Below, in pieces: positions 1 through 12,420 of a DNA stretch of 64,000 nt (its first letter is position 1; each line of letters begins with the position of its first letter). The DNA is from Protula sp. h YS-2021 (taxonomy: Eukaryota > Annelida > Polychaeta > Sabellida > Serpulidae), in assembly GCA_949752745.1 (NCBI GenBank), contig OX457031.1, forward strand, positions 1,928,765 through 1,992,764, written 5' to 3'. The notes beneath the pieces were generated by a model that was not told the DNA's origin, searched no databases, and saw nothing but the letters and a program-made list of their open reading frames with translations. Position numbers and translations under genes: made by a program.

Positions 1-330
1 TTCGGATTTTTCCGGTGGAGGCGTTGTTTCGACTGAAAATGTTGGGGGTTAAATTATAAAGAAATGATAAGGGAAAAACATCAAAATTCTAATTTTCTTT
101 CAACATGCACACTTTCAAATTTATTAAGCCATTATATGATCTTTTAAAAACTATTTTACATATTATTCAGTTCCTTTAATAACCAACATGTGAATATGTT
201 TTTGGTAAAATGGAATTTTGTTGATTTTTTGCCGTTTTTTCTTATCATTTCTTTATATCCTTATCCCACCTCAATTCAGCTGAAACGCAAAAACTTTTCG
301 GCAAAAGTCAAAAGTGCGAATTGGCTTATA
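1..330. mobile_element. MITE-like inverted-repeat element, cut by window start
   Basis: The stretch near 53-78 (core AAAGAAATGATAAG) recurs inverted at about 235-256, and similarity extends weakly outward on both sides (near 22-50 and 260-310). This is the form of a short non-autonomous element with long, imperfect terminal inverted repeats. The left end may lie outside the window, so no target duplication can be read. No coding capacity is seen inside. Confidence 0.45.
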
Positions 331-1028
331 GAAACGTGTTTTCGTGGCTGCCAGTGATATAGTCATTCCATTGCGATCTCACCTTGATACACAGAGACAC
401 ACACTGCGTAGTAATATGGAAGTGGATACCCCGGAAGTTTATTATAGAAGATCAGTGTTCATCCCATGTGTTGACAATATGGTTGAGCAGCTGGTATCCC
501 GCTTACTATTCATGCTTGCCGTGCACTACTCATCATGTCTGCCCAACCTGGAAAACCTTACAAATGACAACGTTTAAGAGCGGTATCAGTATGTTCAACC
601 AGATCTGCCCTCTATTCTGTCCTTTGAATAGGAGTCCAGGATAAGGAAATCCCAGTGGTAAAATAAAACAGAAGGATCAGACTCACTGCAGTCAACACTC
701 CAGCACAAGTACAGCAATTCAACAGTGCATATCCCAGTGTGTGTAAAATACTGCACCTCCTGATGCTGACCCCAGTAACAAGTGCAGGGGTGAAAGGGGG
801 ACAAAATTAGCTATCAGGCACATCAAAAACTGTGTACAGGACCAATGAATGCTGTCATCCTTTTGTTCTTCTGGAGTATGAATATATCGTGCATAGGTAT
901 GCCACTGATTACCCCCATCGGTTGCGGTTTCTCAAATCACTCCCTAAATAAAAGAACAGTAAACGACGGCAAATCAAAATATATGTAGCATACGGCTGAC
1001 ATTTGATTTTTATGATTTTGAAAAAAAT
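331..1028. other. unassigned intergenic stretch
   Basis: Only short frames (up to 86 codons) that overlap each other in different phases are present. None has a recognisable motif. I see no repeat, RNA gene or regulatory element that I can support here. Confidence 0.4.
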
Positions 1029-1166
1029 AGCGCCCCTCCTCCTCGCCCCCCCTCCCCACCTCATCGTCCCTCCCCCCCTCTCTCCCCCTTCCTCCCACTT
1101 CCTCCCCTCTTTCCCCCCCTTCCCCTCTCTCCTTCCCCTCCCCTCCCTCCCTCTTCCTCTCCCCCT
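1029..1166. repeat. polypyrimidine (C/T) tract
   Basis: About 138 bases are almost purely C and T on the + strand, with C-runs of up to 8, so the other strand is a G/A tract. Such mirror-like homopurine tracts can adopt triplex structures. The tract ends a few bases before the first sequence shared with the second copy of the segmental duplication (about 1176 versus 9504). The 110-codon frame across it is simply low-complexity Pro/Leu/Ser translation. Confidence 0.8.
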
Positions 1167-2754
1167 TTACTATAGTTACCATCTTCTTAACTTTAGGATT
1201 TGTCAGTCTTTAGTGAACGCCTCTATTAAAGGAAAATTTGCACGATCCGCACCGGTACGATCCTGTATAATAATAATTAAAGTGCTTAACTGTACATTTG
1301 TAAACGCAATATATTATAGACGCATTATAGACTAAAAAATCTTAAATTAAAACATTTAAACAACGCCCAATCAGTAATGGGTCTAAGATTTTATAAGGAG
1401 TCATAAGACACCGAGTCCGAGTCACCAAAATCACAAAAGAAAACTAGTTGACTTAATAAAATTTAAAAATTTAGTTATTCAGCAATTTGAAAAATTAGAA
1501 AACTATTAGGTGGAAGGAAGAAAAAGTATCTAAGGTTGCCTTCTTAGGGAAAATTTGGCCAGCTTCTTGATCTGAACATTGAACTAGAACTTCGAGTGTT
1601 AATGTAAGGGTATGTGCGTCACTTGCAAAAGCGTAAAACGGATTTTAACTTTACTTACGGACCTTGTCTTTTAAGGGTCCACAAAAGTAGTAAGTATGAA
1701 TCAATCTGGAGTTGGAGTAAATATTTGATGTTACCCATGATTATGTCTTGTTCCCCGTGAAAACACTTTGGAGTCGAAATTCGGTCTAGTTTAAAACGTT
1801 TCGCAAATCACAAAAAGATACAATACTGTGTTACGTCTTGTTGATATAGATATAAATAACTTTTGAAATGTGCCAAGAGAGCCAACTGTAGTTTATTAGT
1901 TAGTTCTGCACGCGAATACACATAAAACTATTAACTTATAAGGATAACATTTATTTCATATACATGTGTTTTATAGTCATCGTGATTTTAAGATATCTAA
2001 GTAAAATGTAACGGTGAGTGTTAAAATAACATTTTTTGAGTGCAGCTATATTTCTTTAATTTGGTAAAGAGAGGAGAATAAAATATAAAAAATTATCTCT
2101 GCAAATCCATGATCTGTGAAATAGAACTGTTTTGAAAGTTGTCCGGTGGAGCAGGAAGGTGCAGGTTCTCGTGTTCTAGCTGGTTCCCTTTTCTTATTTT
2201 TTTTCCATTCCTGCATAAATTGCAAATGTATCAATAAATACTTGATGTTTGAAATTGCTTAGAAATATCTTGAAAATTTGGGTCACTAAAATTCATGTCA
2301 GAACCTAAGTATTCCGTCGAAAAGAGTTGGAATTTGAGGGATGACAGTTAGGGTTTTAACGCAAAATAACTTTTAGCACCTGCTTCAGCCGTAATATATT
2401 AACGGCTAAGAAAAGATTGGCGCTGATATTTTTGCATACTTAACTGCTCAAGTATAAAATAAAATCTTTTCCAAATTTATTGCTAATCTCATCGCCGGGT
2501 GGGGGGAGGGAGGGGGGCTTGTTATCATATGTGTTACCATGTGTGTTCAACATAAGGAGAAGGGGCAAATTTTAGGTCAAACATGGACTTCATGGAGTGC
2601 CAGTTTCGTTAAAAAGGGGATCATTTTATTTAGAATTCGTCATCTCCCGCGAGAGGGGGACTATTTCGCAATTGTACTCTGTAATCAGTTAAAAAAGTGG
2701 TATCATTTATAACTTAGCATTCCGTGTTTATGGGTTGTTTTGAAAAGTCATGGA

Positions 2755-3000
2755 CATGTATGGTAATCAGCTGGGACCTGAATGCCCCATGGGACAGTTT
2801 GGTAACCAGCTGCATGGTAGCCAGCTGGCACCTGAGTGACCCACCGATAGAAGAATACTAACCAGCTGGCACCTGAGTGACCAACGGGACAAGCATGGTA
2901 GCCAGCTGGCACCTGAGTGACCCACCGGGACACACATGGTAACCAGCTGGTACCTGACTGCCCCATGGGACACGTATGGTAACCAGCTGGCACCTGAGTA
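2755..3000. repeat. ~41-bp tandem repeat, about 6 copies
   Basis: Units contain the core GGTAACCAGCTGGCACCTGA followed by GTGACCCACCGGGACA, spaced by 40-41 bases (for example starts at 2894, 2935 and 2975). The first units are less regular. The paralogous place in copy 2 (about 11205-11255) has essentially one unit, so the array expanded after the duplication or contracted in copy 2. Minus-strand frames through it are repeat translations. Confidence 0.85.
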
Positions 3001-3865
3001 CCATTCCCTGGGAATTTGCCTCTTCCCTATACCAAATAAAGAATATTCCTCTATGGCTTGGATCTAAATCGTAGCAAGTGCAATAGCAGATCGTATCAGC
3101 CATTATCAATATGTCAGACACTGTTTTATACAACAGCAATTTCCATCCACGAATGTACTGCCAAATGCACTGTTTCAAACTGGCCTCAAATGAATATTGC
3201 TCGATTGCTATTTAGTTAAGCTTAAAAACTCGGCAATAAAAATTTCATTTGCATGTGTTTTTCTTGATTTTGGAGCCTTCTATTTGGAAACGGTGAAATA
3301 CAAACCCAGGGCTTCGTTTAAGAATGTCATGTTTAAAATCTTTTGTCAGACACAAAGCATTTTTCTGTCCAGTCGTCTTTATCTTGTATCGTGCATGGCT
3401 TTCCCCATTCTTTTCAGACCAATCAAAAAAGCGCCATAATTCACAAAAGAATCCATTGTAAAAAAGTTTCCACTGCTACGCTGTTGAAGTCACATTAGAA
3501 GTGACTGAAATTTAAGAACGTTTTTAATCTTTTTTCCTCTTATCCTTTATCTAGCGTTTTATAAAACGTATTGACATTTTGACTGATAGCAGCAGACATA
3601 AGTATCTGCCTGGCTGTTACTTTTTAGGCAGTTCGCCAAAAAATATGCAGAAATGTGGGCCAAATACTATTTTTTAAACGTCTCTTCACCAGGGGTTTTC
3701 AAGGAGACGTCCTTAAATTTTGATGGGATGCTTCACTGTCAATCTTACCATATGTTTCAAGGCGATTCGAGTAAGAAATGGCTGAAATATTGACCATTCG
3801 TAAAATCTTAACAACCCCCATGAAAGTAGTCTTAATGTTTCGACATCTTAAGCAACGAAGCAGGT

Positions 3866-3900
3866 ACTATCTATCTTATCTATCTTATCTTATCTAGTAT
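3866..3900. repeat. short ATCT-type microsatellite
   Basis: Imperfect runs of TATCT/TATCTT occupy this short stretch. No function is apparent. Confidence 0.7.
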
Positions 3901-4360
3901 ATCTTAACAAACTCCAGAAAAAAAGACCTCACTCTCTTATATTTAAAACAAATGTAGCAGGGTTTACCACATACCTGGCTATTACTTTTGCTGACTGGAC
4001 AAGAAATTGTCGAAAATCTTGGCGAAAAACAAAAACAAATTAGTGACACCTTAATTGACGCCAGAGAAATAATCTCACTGTCTTAAAATTTTGATCAAAG
4101 ATAGCGGTCATCGGCACTTACCTGGCTCTTCCTGTTTTTGTTTTTTTGTAATTCATAAAAACGTATTAAGAAAACACCAACTTTTTACAAAAAATCTTAA
4201 GTAACGCTAGCTATATAATCTTAGTGTCTTAAAAAGACCAGTTTTAAAAGAAAATTTAGGCCGTGACAATAAAAAAATAGCTTCATTTGCTTTAAATTTT
4301 ACGTAAAGGCAGCAGACATTATTATCTACCTGACTTTTACTGTTTCTGCAGATGGGTTAA

Positions 4361-4630
4361 AAATTTGGCAGAAATTTTGACGAAAAACAACAAATTCTGT
4401 AAAAACATAACTTAAAATTTGGAAGAAATTTTGACGAAAAACCACAAATTCTGTAAAAACATAACTTAAAATTTGGCAGAAATTTTGACAAAAAACCACG
4501 AATTCTGTAAAAACATAACTTAAAATTTGGCAGAAATTTTCACGAAAAACCACAAATTCTGTAAAAACATAACTTAAAATTTGGCAGAAATTTTGACGAA
4601 AAACCACAAATTCTGTAAAAACATAACTCA
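4361..4630. repeat. 54-bp tandem repeat, 5 copies
   Basis: Units start at 4361, 4415, 4469, 4523 and 4577, each opening with AAATTTGGCAGAAATTTT and differing by a few bases. Because 54 is a multiple of three, one minus-strand frame (4326-4631) stays open and reads as an 18-residue repeat rich in Phe and Val. No signal of selection, start context or homologous protein is visible, so it is treated as a non-coding tandem repeat. The surrounding 3.6-5.5 kb is made of looser, older copies of related AT-rich phrases. Confidence 0.88.
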
Positions 4631-5589
4631 AACGAAAAAAATGGATATACAGCCTTCAAATTTTGCATAATAATAGCCCTCATTGGCATTTGCCTTTCTG
4701 TTGCTGATTTTTTGCAATTTTGAAAATTGGTGGAAATATAAGGAAAACAAATTTCTTGCTGAGATTTTAACTAACAATATTAAACATGGAAGCGAACATT
4801 TGTAAATACTTTGCTATTTTTTCTGCCTTTTTGTGACTCTAGAAAAATTGATGAACTTTGGCGATTTTTTGACAAAATTTCAACGAACAATAGGAAATAG
4901 CCTGCTTGAATATAATCTCCTCCCAGGTTTTTATATAAACATTCCAAAAATTTTGGTGAAAGGTTGGGGACATGTGTTCACCTGACTTTACTTTGTTGGT
5001 GATTTGCCAAAAACTGATGAACAAATATTTAAAAAAAAAAAACTCTTTTTGTAAAATCCTAACTAATTCCAGGAAAATTTTGCCTAACGGTAGCAGGCAT
5101 TACCAAATCCCTGGCTGATACTTTTCTGGTAATTTTCCAAGAAGCTATCTGCAATTTTGACGAAAACCCAAAACTACTTTCAGTAAAATCTTAACTCACG
5201 CCAACGAAATAGCCTTACTTTCTTGAAATTCTGATTTAATATAGCTTTTATTGGCACTTATCTGGCCATTCTTCGTTTTTGTGATTCAGAAATACCAATA
5301 TAACGCTAGTTATATAATGTTACCGCCTAAAAATTTTTACATCAGAGGACGGGCATTTGCATTTACTGGGTTATTATTTTTCGACGATCCGTCAATAATT
5401 GGGGGAAAATTGGCAAAAATCATGTCTTCTCTCCGGATATTTAAGTAATTGTAGCTGGCATTAATACCTGCATGGCTATTACTTTGGGGAGAGGGTTGCC
5501 AGAAATAGACTTTAGAACACCTCTATGAATGTTTGGTTGGAAAAGACCTCGAGATGCCATTGGGAAAAAGCGCCACCTTACTGTTCATT

Positions 5590-6078
5590 GACCAAGAACA
5601 TTAGGATTCCATACAAAATCACACGGCTCCTTCACTACGGGTAGAATTCACGACTCACTGTCCGAGAACAATAGGATTCCATACCGGATCGCACGGCTGC
5701 TTTACTACGGGCTGCCTTCGCGACTCATTGACCGAGAACAATAGGATTCCATACCGGATCACACGGCTTCTTTACTAAGGTTGAACTTCACGACCCACTG
5801 ACCGAGAACAATAGGATTACATACCTGCTCACACGGCTGCTTTACTACGGGTGACCTTCACAATTCTCTGACCGAGAACAATTGGATTCCATACCGGATC
5901 ACACGGCTTCTTTACTAAGGTTGAACTTCACGACTCACTGACCGAAAACAATAGGATTACATACCTGATCACACGACTGCTTTACTACGGGCTGCCTTCG
6001 CGATTCATTTACCGAGAACAAAAGGATGCCATACCGGATCACACATCTCCTTTACTATGGGTGGCCTTCAGTCCAGGG
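5590..6078. repeat. 70-bp tandem repeat, 7 copies (array A)
   Basis: The phrase GACCGAGAACAATAGGATTC recurs at about 5591, 5661, 5731, 5801, 5871, 5941 and 6011, an exact 70-base spacing. Each unit also carries ACACGGCTNCTTTACTA and a GCCTTCACGA-like segment. The same family forms array B at 13718-14200 in the duplicated copy, so it predates the segmental duplication. Confidence 0.92.
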
Positions 6079-6424
6079 GCTTATTTCTATACACTTGCAC
6101 GCATATCGGGTTTTGTGGGTGTCTTTTTCTATAATCAGAAGAAAATATGTAATTGACTGAAATAATCACCAATAAATGTATACCCAACAGGATACAACAG
6201 TGGACAAACAACAGTGGTATTGGTTGCACACATTTATTGTGGCACAGTGGCGAAATAGGAATTTAGAGTGTGCTTTATATTTGCTAGAATTATCTCTGTC
6301 TCAGCAAAAGCTTTTATTCTTCTCAAATTGATAGTATTAATGAATTGTCCTTGGTAAATCTGAACCATATCTACTATGCCAGAATCTCAAAGCAATACGG
6401 TCATCTTCAAAAATAGTTATAAAT

Positions 6425-6474
6425 TAATGCTAGTAATAATAGTAATAATGGTAATGATAGTAATTATAGTAATG

Positions 6475-6508
<34 letters not shown>

Positions 6509-6568
6509 TAACAATAAAAATAACAATAATAATAACAATAATAATAATAAAATAATAGTAATAGTAAT
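6425..6568. repeat. AAT/ATA-rich microsatellite
   Basis: Runs of TAATAATAATAA with interspersed TAG, AAC and AAA variants. It precedes a dispersed repeat block shared with 20160 and 28200, and the 20.2-kb copy also has a TAA microsatellite directly before it. Confidence 0.9.
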
Positions 6569-6569
6569 C

Positions 6570-6850
6570 GAAACTCAAAGGAATCTAAGCAGCAGCTGAA
6601 TGTAAATTCTAAACACTTTAATGTCGTTTATAGTAATTCATAGGCCACAGTTGGGTGCAATTTACACCAACGGTGGCGTGCACATTTTCACTGTGACAAG
6701 TTTGATATTCATTTAACTGAATTGCACCATACTTATGTTTAATAACTTGTTTGATATGTATTGGTACTATTATCCAGGTCAAAAATAGAGAATTACTTGG
6801 AGTAATAGTCGCCGTGACAGCCAACATTGTCATATTGGCTTTAAATTATA
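6570..6850. repeat. dispersed repeat block, copy X
   Basis: The phrase 'AAACACTTTAATGTCGTTTA' followed by GCCACAGTTGGGTGCAATTT and a GGTGGCGTGCAC-like segment is shared with 20280-20400 and 28320-28440, and in more diverged form with many places in 31-38 kb. No conserved frame links the copies. Confidence 0.75.
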
Positions 6851-6895
6851 AGACATCAAGTGATACGTATGCAGAGATTAAGAAATTGTGGTTGA

Positions 6896-8182
6896 AACGG
6901 GGATAGAGATGGACAGGTGGTGGTTGTCACGGGGATGGAGATGGACAGATTGTGGTTGTCACGGGGATGGAGATGGACAGGTTGAGGTTGTCACGGGGAT
7001 GGAGATGGACAAGTTGTGGTTGTCACGCTGATGGAGATGGACAGGTTGTGGTTGTTCCGGGGATGGAGATGGACAGGTTATGGTTGTCACGGGGATGGAG
7101 ATGGACAAATTGTGGTTGTCACGGGGATTGAGATGGACAGGTTGTGGTTGTTCCGGGGATGGAGATGGACTGGTTATGGTTGTCACTGGATGGAGATGGA
7201 CAAGTTTTAGTTGGCACGGGGATGGAGATGGACACATTGTGGCTGGCAGGGGGATGGAGATGGAGAAGTTGTGGTTGACACGAGGATGGAGATTTACAGT
7301 TTGTGGTTTTCACGGGGATGGGGATGGACAGATTGTGCTTGGCACGGGGATGGAGATGGACAAGTTGTGGTTGTCACGGGGATGGAGATTTACAGGTTGT
7401 GGTTGGCACGTGGATGGAGATGGACAACGTGTGGTTGTAACTGGGATGGAGATGGAAAGGGTGTGGTTGGCACGGGGATGGAGATTGACCGGGTGTGGTT
7501 GGCACGGGGATAGAGATGGACAGGTTGTGGTTGTCACGGGGTTGGAGATGGACAAGTTGTGGTTTTCACGGGTATGGAGATGTACAAGTTGTGGTTGTCA
7601 CATGGATGGAGATGGACAGGTTGTGGTTGTCACGGGGTGGAGATGGAGAGGTTGTGGTTGTCATGCGGAATGAGATGGACAGAGTGTGATTGTCACGGGG
7701 ATGATGATGAACAGGGTGTGGTTGTCACGGGGATGGAGATGGACAGGTTGTGGTTGTCACGGGGATGGAGATGGACAAGTTGTGGTTGTCCCGGGGATGG
7801 AGATGGATAGGTGATGGTTGTCACGATGATGGAGATGGACAGGTTGTAGTTGTCACGGGGATGGAGATGGACAAGTTGTGGTTGTCACTGGGATGGAGTT
7901 AGGCAGGTTGTGGTTGTCACAGGGATGGAGATAGACAAGCTGTGGTTGCCACGGGGATGGATATGGACAGGTTGTGGTTTGCATGGGGATGGAGATGGAC
8001 AGGTTGTGGTTGTCACGGGGATGGAGATGGACAGGGTGTGGTTGTCACGGGGATGGAGATGGACAGAGTGTGGTTGTCACGGGGATGATGATGGACAGGG
8101 TGTGGTTGTCACGGGGGTGGAGATGGACAGGGTGTGGTTGTCACGGGGATGGAGATGGACAAGTTCTGGTTGTCCCGTGGGT
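6896..8182. repeat. 32-bp minisatellite, about 40 copies
   Basis: The unit is GGTTGTGGTTGTCACGGGGA followed by TGGAGATGGACA, with the GGACAG word recurring every 32 bases (for example 6911, 6943 and 6975) across about 1.29 kb. The region is strongly GC-rich and strand-asymmetric (G on +, C on -) against an AT-rich background. Point variants such as GATGATGATGAACAGG recur in separate units, showing internal shuffling. Because 32 is not divisible by three, every frame reads as rotating W/G/D-rich peptides; the frames of up to 197 codons are by-products, not genes. Confidence 0.95.
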
Positions 8183-8432
8183 GATTGAGATCCGAGAAGA
8201 CCCTTTTTTAGTGCAAACTCAGCAGAGCAAACACTATAGTTATACTGCTTCATATACTGATTTAACTTAAATAAAAGAATAAAAAAATTAACATCGGCCT
8301 GTTGAATAAACAGTTTGCACTGATAGAAAATACACGATAATTTTACAGACGCTAGTGCATAATCAATGGTGTTAAATACTAGTTCCTTTACTGTAACGCA
8401 CGGCTTTGCAATAAAATGACTTTATTTTATAC

Positions 8433-8590
8433 AAAGCTTATTCAAACCTATCGACGAATTTATCGATGGATTTTTTAAAGAATCTGTCTACAACTGCAAA
8501 AATGAAGTTTCATGCAGAGCTTATTGAAACCTATTGACCAATTTATCGATGGATTTTTTAAAGAACCTGTCTACAAATTAGCAATCAATG
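8433..8590. repeat. ~83-bp direct duplication
   Basis: AGCTTATTCAAACCTATCGA followed by ATTTATCGATGGATTTTTTA recurs with few changes about 83 bases downstream, at about 8518. This is a short local tandem duplication with no coding signal. Confidence 0.8.
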
Positions 8591-8729
8591 CATTATCAAT
8601 TCTTTATTGTTATTGGAGATGTCTTTGTAGTTCGAATTTACTTAATAAACACGTAGGAATAAAACTTCTTTCTTCTGTGTGTTTTAAAAATTATTTTTCA
8701 AAACTTTAATTTTTTAAAGCATTGAAATA

Positions 8730-9160
8730 AGTGAAGTGCAGTATTAGTGAACAATCAGCTACTGTTTTTTTTGCAAATGAAGGCCTCATCAGCATGAAAG
8801 GATAGTACTGTTTTGACGTAGAGTACAACGATGGCGAAAGTACTGTATGTGCACTGAATCAAGTACACAAAACGCGTGATGAAAAGTTGTTGGCAGAACT
8901 AGAGACCACAAGGACAGAGAGCCATGGTCAAAGCATCGACAAAAAAGGGAGTGAATTGAACCCCCTTTTTCCTGCTAATATCCATCTTCTGTCACAGGTA
9001 TATTTAAATTCAAGGTTAGTTCTCTTGTAAATGAAGACTGTGTTTATCATAGCGCCGTCATCATATTTATCATTACATATAACTGTCTGGTTGCGGGTAT
9101 ACTGAGGTTAATGGCTGTATACGATAGCTTAAATTTTGCCAACAGATACCTCTCCATCAA
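8730..9160. repeat. dispersed repeat block shared with 20.53-20.74 kb
   Basis: AAGCATTGAAATAA at about 8717 and the later phrase ATTCAAGGTTAGTTCTC near 9010 with its ATCATTACATATA end have counterparts near 20537, 20600 and 20680 in the same order. Together with 6570-6850 this shows that a longer ancestral block was copied; the 32-bp minisatellite lies between the two halves only in this copy. Confidence 0.65.
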
Positions 9161-10667
9161 TCGTGAGTTCCGTCATGCTGAGAGTGGCGACGGATTACCT
9201 TTTGGGTGATAGTAAAGGCTGTATAATAGATGATAAAAATGTGCATCTTTCATAATAATACTTACTAAATGTCAGTAAACATTGTGACATAACATTGCCG
9301 GAGATATACTTCTAATAATAAAGCGGTTATAAGATTTTCGAAATTATTCAAGAGACTTACTTGAAGAATTTTCAGACACGTACAAAGACAGGTATTAGAA
9401 GCCTATTGAAAAGGCACAAAGACTTCTTCTAAAATTTATCATCTAAGGATGTATCGGTATAACATCTTTTAACTAAGTTATGAACTTGTAATTAGTCGAA
9501 ATTACCATCTTCTTAGTCTTAAAATTTGCCAGTCTTTAGTGAATAACTCTATCACAACAAAGAACTTAACTGTCCATTTGGTAATGCAGCAGAATATAAA
9601 TGTACAGAACCTCTCGATCAATGTTTTTATATATCAGCAAATCTTAAACCGAACACAACAGAGATATTTGGCATGAAGCGCAGTAATAGATTAAGATTTA
9701 TAAGAGCTTATAAGGCAAGTAAATATAATATTGCGTCTTTCTAAGCCCAAGGCACCAAAATAAAAAAAATACAACAATTTGAGTTGATAAAATTTCGTTC
9801 ATACAGAAATTAAAAAATAGAAAACTGTTAGGTGGAATTAAGAAAAAGTATCTAAGACTACCTTTCGTAGTATAAATTTGACAGCTTCTTGATCTAAACA
9901 TTGAACTAGAACTTCGAGTGTAAATGTAAGGGTATGTGCGTCACTTGCAAAAGTGTAAAACGGATTTTAACTTTATTTACGGACCCTGTCTTTTTAATGG
10001 TCCACGAAAGCAGTAAGTATGAACGTCACTCTTGCGTTCAAGTAAATATTTGATGTTATACATGATTGTGACAGTCCTATTCCACTCGAAAACATTTTGG
10101 CGCCGAAATTCGGTCTAGTTTAAAATGTTTTGCAAACCAAAAATAGATTCAATGCTGTTCTGTTGATATGAATGACTTCTAAAACGTGTCATTAGGGCCA
10201 ATCGTAATTTGTTTCTTATTTCTGCATATAAATTCCCACATCAGTCGTTAAAATAAACCACACACTAAATGTACGTCAAAATGTAAGCTTACAAGGATAA
10301 CATTTATATTATTTAATTTCGACACGTACATTTTATAGTTATTGGGATTTTAAAGATATTTAAGTAAAACGTAAAGGTAAAATAAGAGATGTTGGAGAAC
10401 TTAGTTTTTCTGTAATTAAGTAAAGCGAGGACAATGGGGAGTGGAATATAAAAAATGTATCTCTGCAAATCCGTGATCTATGAAATAGGACTGGTTAGAA
10501 AGTTGCCCTGGGGTGGAGGAAGGTGAACGTTGTTACGATATTTTGTAACTAGTGCCGTTTTCTTATTTTCCTATGCCGATATAAATTTCAGATATATTAA
10601 ATGAATACTTGACATCTGAAGTTGTGTAGAATTATCTTGAAAGTTTGGATCTCTAAAATTTATTTAC

Positions 10668-10669
<2 letters not shown>

Positions 10670-10742
<73 letters not shown>
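10670..10742. repeat. (AT)n microsatellite
   Basis: About 73 bases of uninterrupted AT dinucleotide, capable of cruciform extrusion and prone to assembly error. Confidence 0.97.
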
Positions 10743-10747
<5 letters not shown>

Positions 10748-12028
10748 CTACCTTTAAATCAAACCAATTTGAAGAAATCTAAGATTTAATAAGATACGTT
10801 CAAAAGTCAGTTAGACATATCAAAAATTCTTTTATAATAAAAGATTGGTACTAACATTTTTACATCCTTAACTGCCTGAGTAAAACAGAAATTTGTGTTT
10901 TCCAATTTTATTGCTAATAATATATTGGGAAGTGGGAGCACTTGGTATCACATGTGTTACCATAGGCTGTCCGCGGGGGGCACTTGGTGTCATATGTGTT
11001 ACCATGCGTGTCCAAGAAAACACAGCGAAGGGGCAATTTTTAGGTCAGACACGGATAGATCGGAGTGTCAATTAAAATGGGGGTCATTTTTATGTAGAAC
11101 TCCTTTCTTAGCACAAAAGGGGAGGGGGTTATTTCAGAATTGTACTCTGTAATTGGTTAAAAAATGGTATTATTTCTAGCTAAGCATTCCATGTTTCGCA
11201 CGTGAGTGATTCCCCCCTGGGACACGCATGGTAACCAGCTGGCATCTGAGTGACACTCCCTGCGAATTTGATCCCATCCCATACCACATAAAGAATGTTT
11301 CTCTGTGGCTTCAGTCTAAGTGCAATAGCATATAGTGCGAGGGCAGACATCAATCACTATCAAAATGTCAGACACTGTGATATATAACAGCAATTTGTAT
11401 CTACGAATGCACTGCCATATTTGTTTTAAATGCGAAAGCCGGGCGCTTTCTTCAGTTATATAATGACACCATTTTGTGAGGCATAAAAAACTTTTACTGT
11501 CTAGCCCCATTTTATTTATCGTGCACGACTTTCGGCTATTCTATTCAGACTAGGTAAAGACCAGCCCCTCTCCGCACCCCACAAAAAGAACCCATTACCC
11601 CTTTCATTGCTGTGCTGTTTCATTTACATTAGAAATGATTGTAATTATGAACGATTTTTACCAGCTTCTACCTTCGCATCCTCCATTTAGCGTTTTTTAT
11701 TTAGCGTTTGTAATTAACTCTTTTCGCTCCTATCTTCCAAGTGGATTGCAAATGTATTTCTAACAACTAAGTTCTATACTTTTTTGTTGGTTTTTAACGC
11801 CAGCTTCTTACAGAATTAGGAGCTAAGTTCTATACTTCTTTTGTTTCCTTTTAGCCCTAGCTCTTTACAGAATCAGGGACTATAGCAGTCGTTGAAAGTA
11901 TGTGCGCATGTTCGCTTTAAAGTTGAAAACTCGTATCTCCCCCTAGGTTTTTAGTACTAGGTTTTTAGTACTAGGTTTTTAGTATCTGACTGCATTGAAA
12001 TTTTGACTAATAGTAGCGCACATAAATA

Positions 12029-12420
12029 CACGGTAAGCACAGCCAAGTAAAACCCATGTAAAACTCAGGGTTATTTTTGGCCCTTCCCACGAGAATCCCA
12101 TGCATGGGATTTGCATGGGAATGAGACAAAAATTGAGGTAAAATCCATGGTCGGAATTCCCACACATAATCCATGCATTTCCCAGTTGGTATCCACCTGG
12201 GTTTTCCCCGGGTGGGATTTACATGGGCATTCCCATACATATTTCATGTGTATTTTACAGGGGGTTTCCAAGGGTGGGAAAACCCAGGCATTTCCCATCC
12301 AGAAATGGCTCCTTTCTCCACGGGATTAATATGGGTTTTCCCCTTTCCCACCTTCCCATGCAAATCCCAATTAAAACCCATACGTATCCCACATGGGAAA
12401 ATTTTCTGTGCTTACTGGGA
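12029..12420. mobile_element. 392-bp MITE with TA target duplication
   Basis: Ends read CACGGTAAGCACAG at the left and, inverted, CTGTGCTTACTGGGA at the right, giving imperfect terminal inverted repeats with a shared GTAAGCACAG core. The interior is full of self-complementary CCCATGCATGGGATTTGCA-like phrases. It is flanked by TA on both sides (12027-12028 and 12421-12422). The paralogous stretch in copy 1 (about 3598-3612) is uninterrupted, so the insertion followed the segmental duplication. TA duplication suggests a Tc1/mariner-type mobiliser, but no transposase is present. Overlapping short frames inside are palindrome by-products. Confidence 0.8.

Larger units (their letters stand above)
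1176..6600 (+). repeat. segmental duplication, copy 1
   Basis: Long colinear similarity exists to 9504-14570 in the same orientation. Matching anchors include 1561-1680 with 9885-10005, 1740-1830 with 10060-10140, 2040-2130 with 10400-10500, 3000-3180 with 11260-11410, 3600-3680 with 12421-12490, and the 70-bp arrays at 5590 and 13718. Identity is patchy with many indels, indicating an old event. Copy 1 has extra local arrays (41-bp and 54-bp) that copy 2 lacks. No gene is supported within it; it has the look of decayed repeat DNA. Confidence 0.8.

Noticed and set aside
4361..4630. CRISPR-like reading of regularly spaced repeats
   Set aside because: The units are contiguous with no unique spacers, and the genome is eukaryotic; this is an ordinary tandem repeat. 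The same applies to the 70-, 117- and 50-bp arrays.
7080..7673. 197-codon W/G/D-rich open frame
   Set aside because: It lies wholly inside the 32-bp minisatellite; several other frames on both strands are equally open because the repeat lacks stops.
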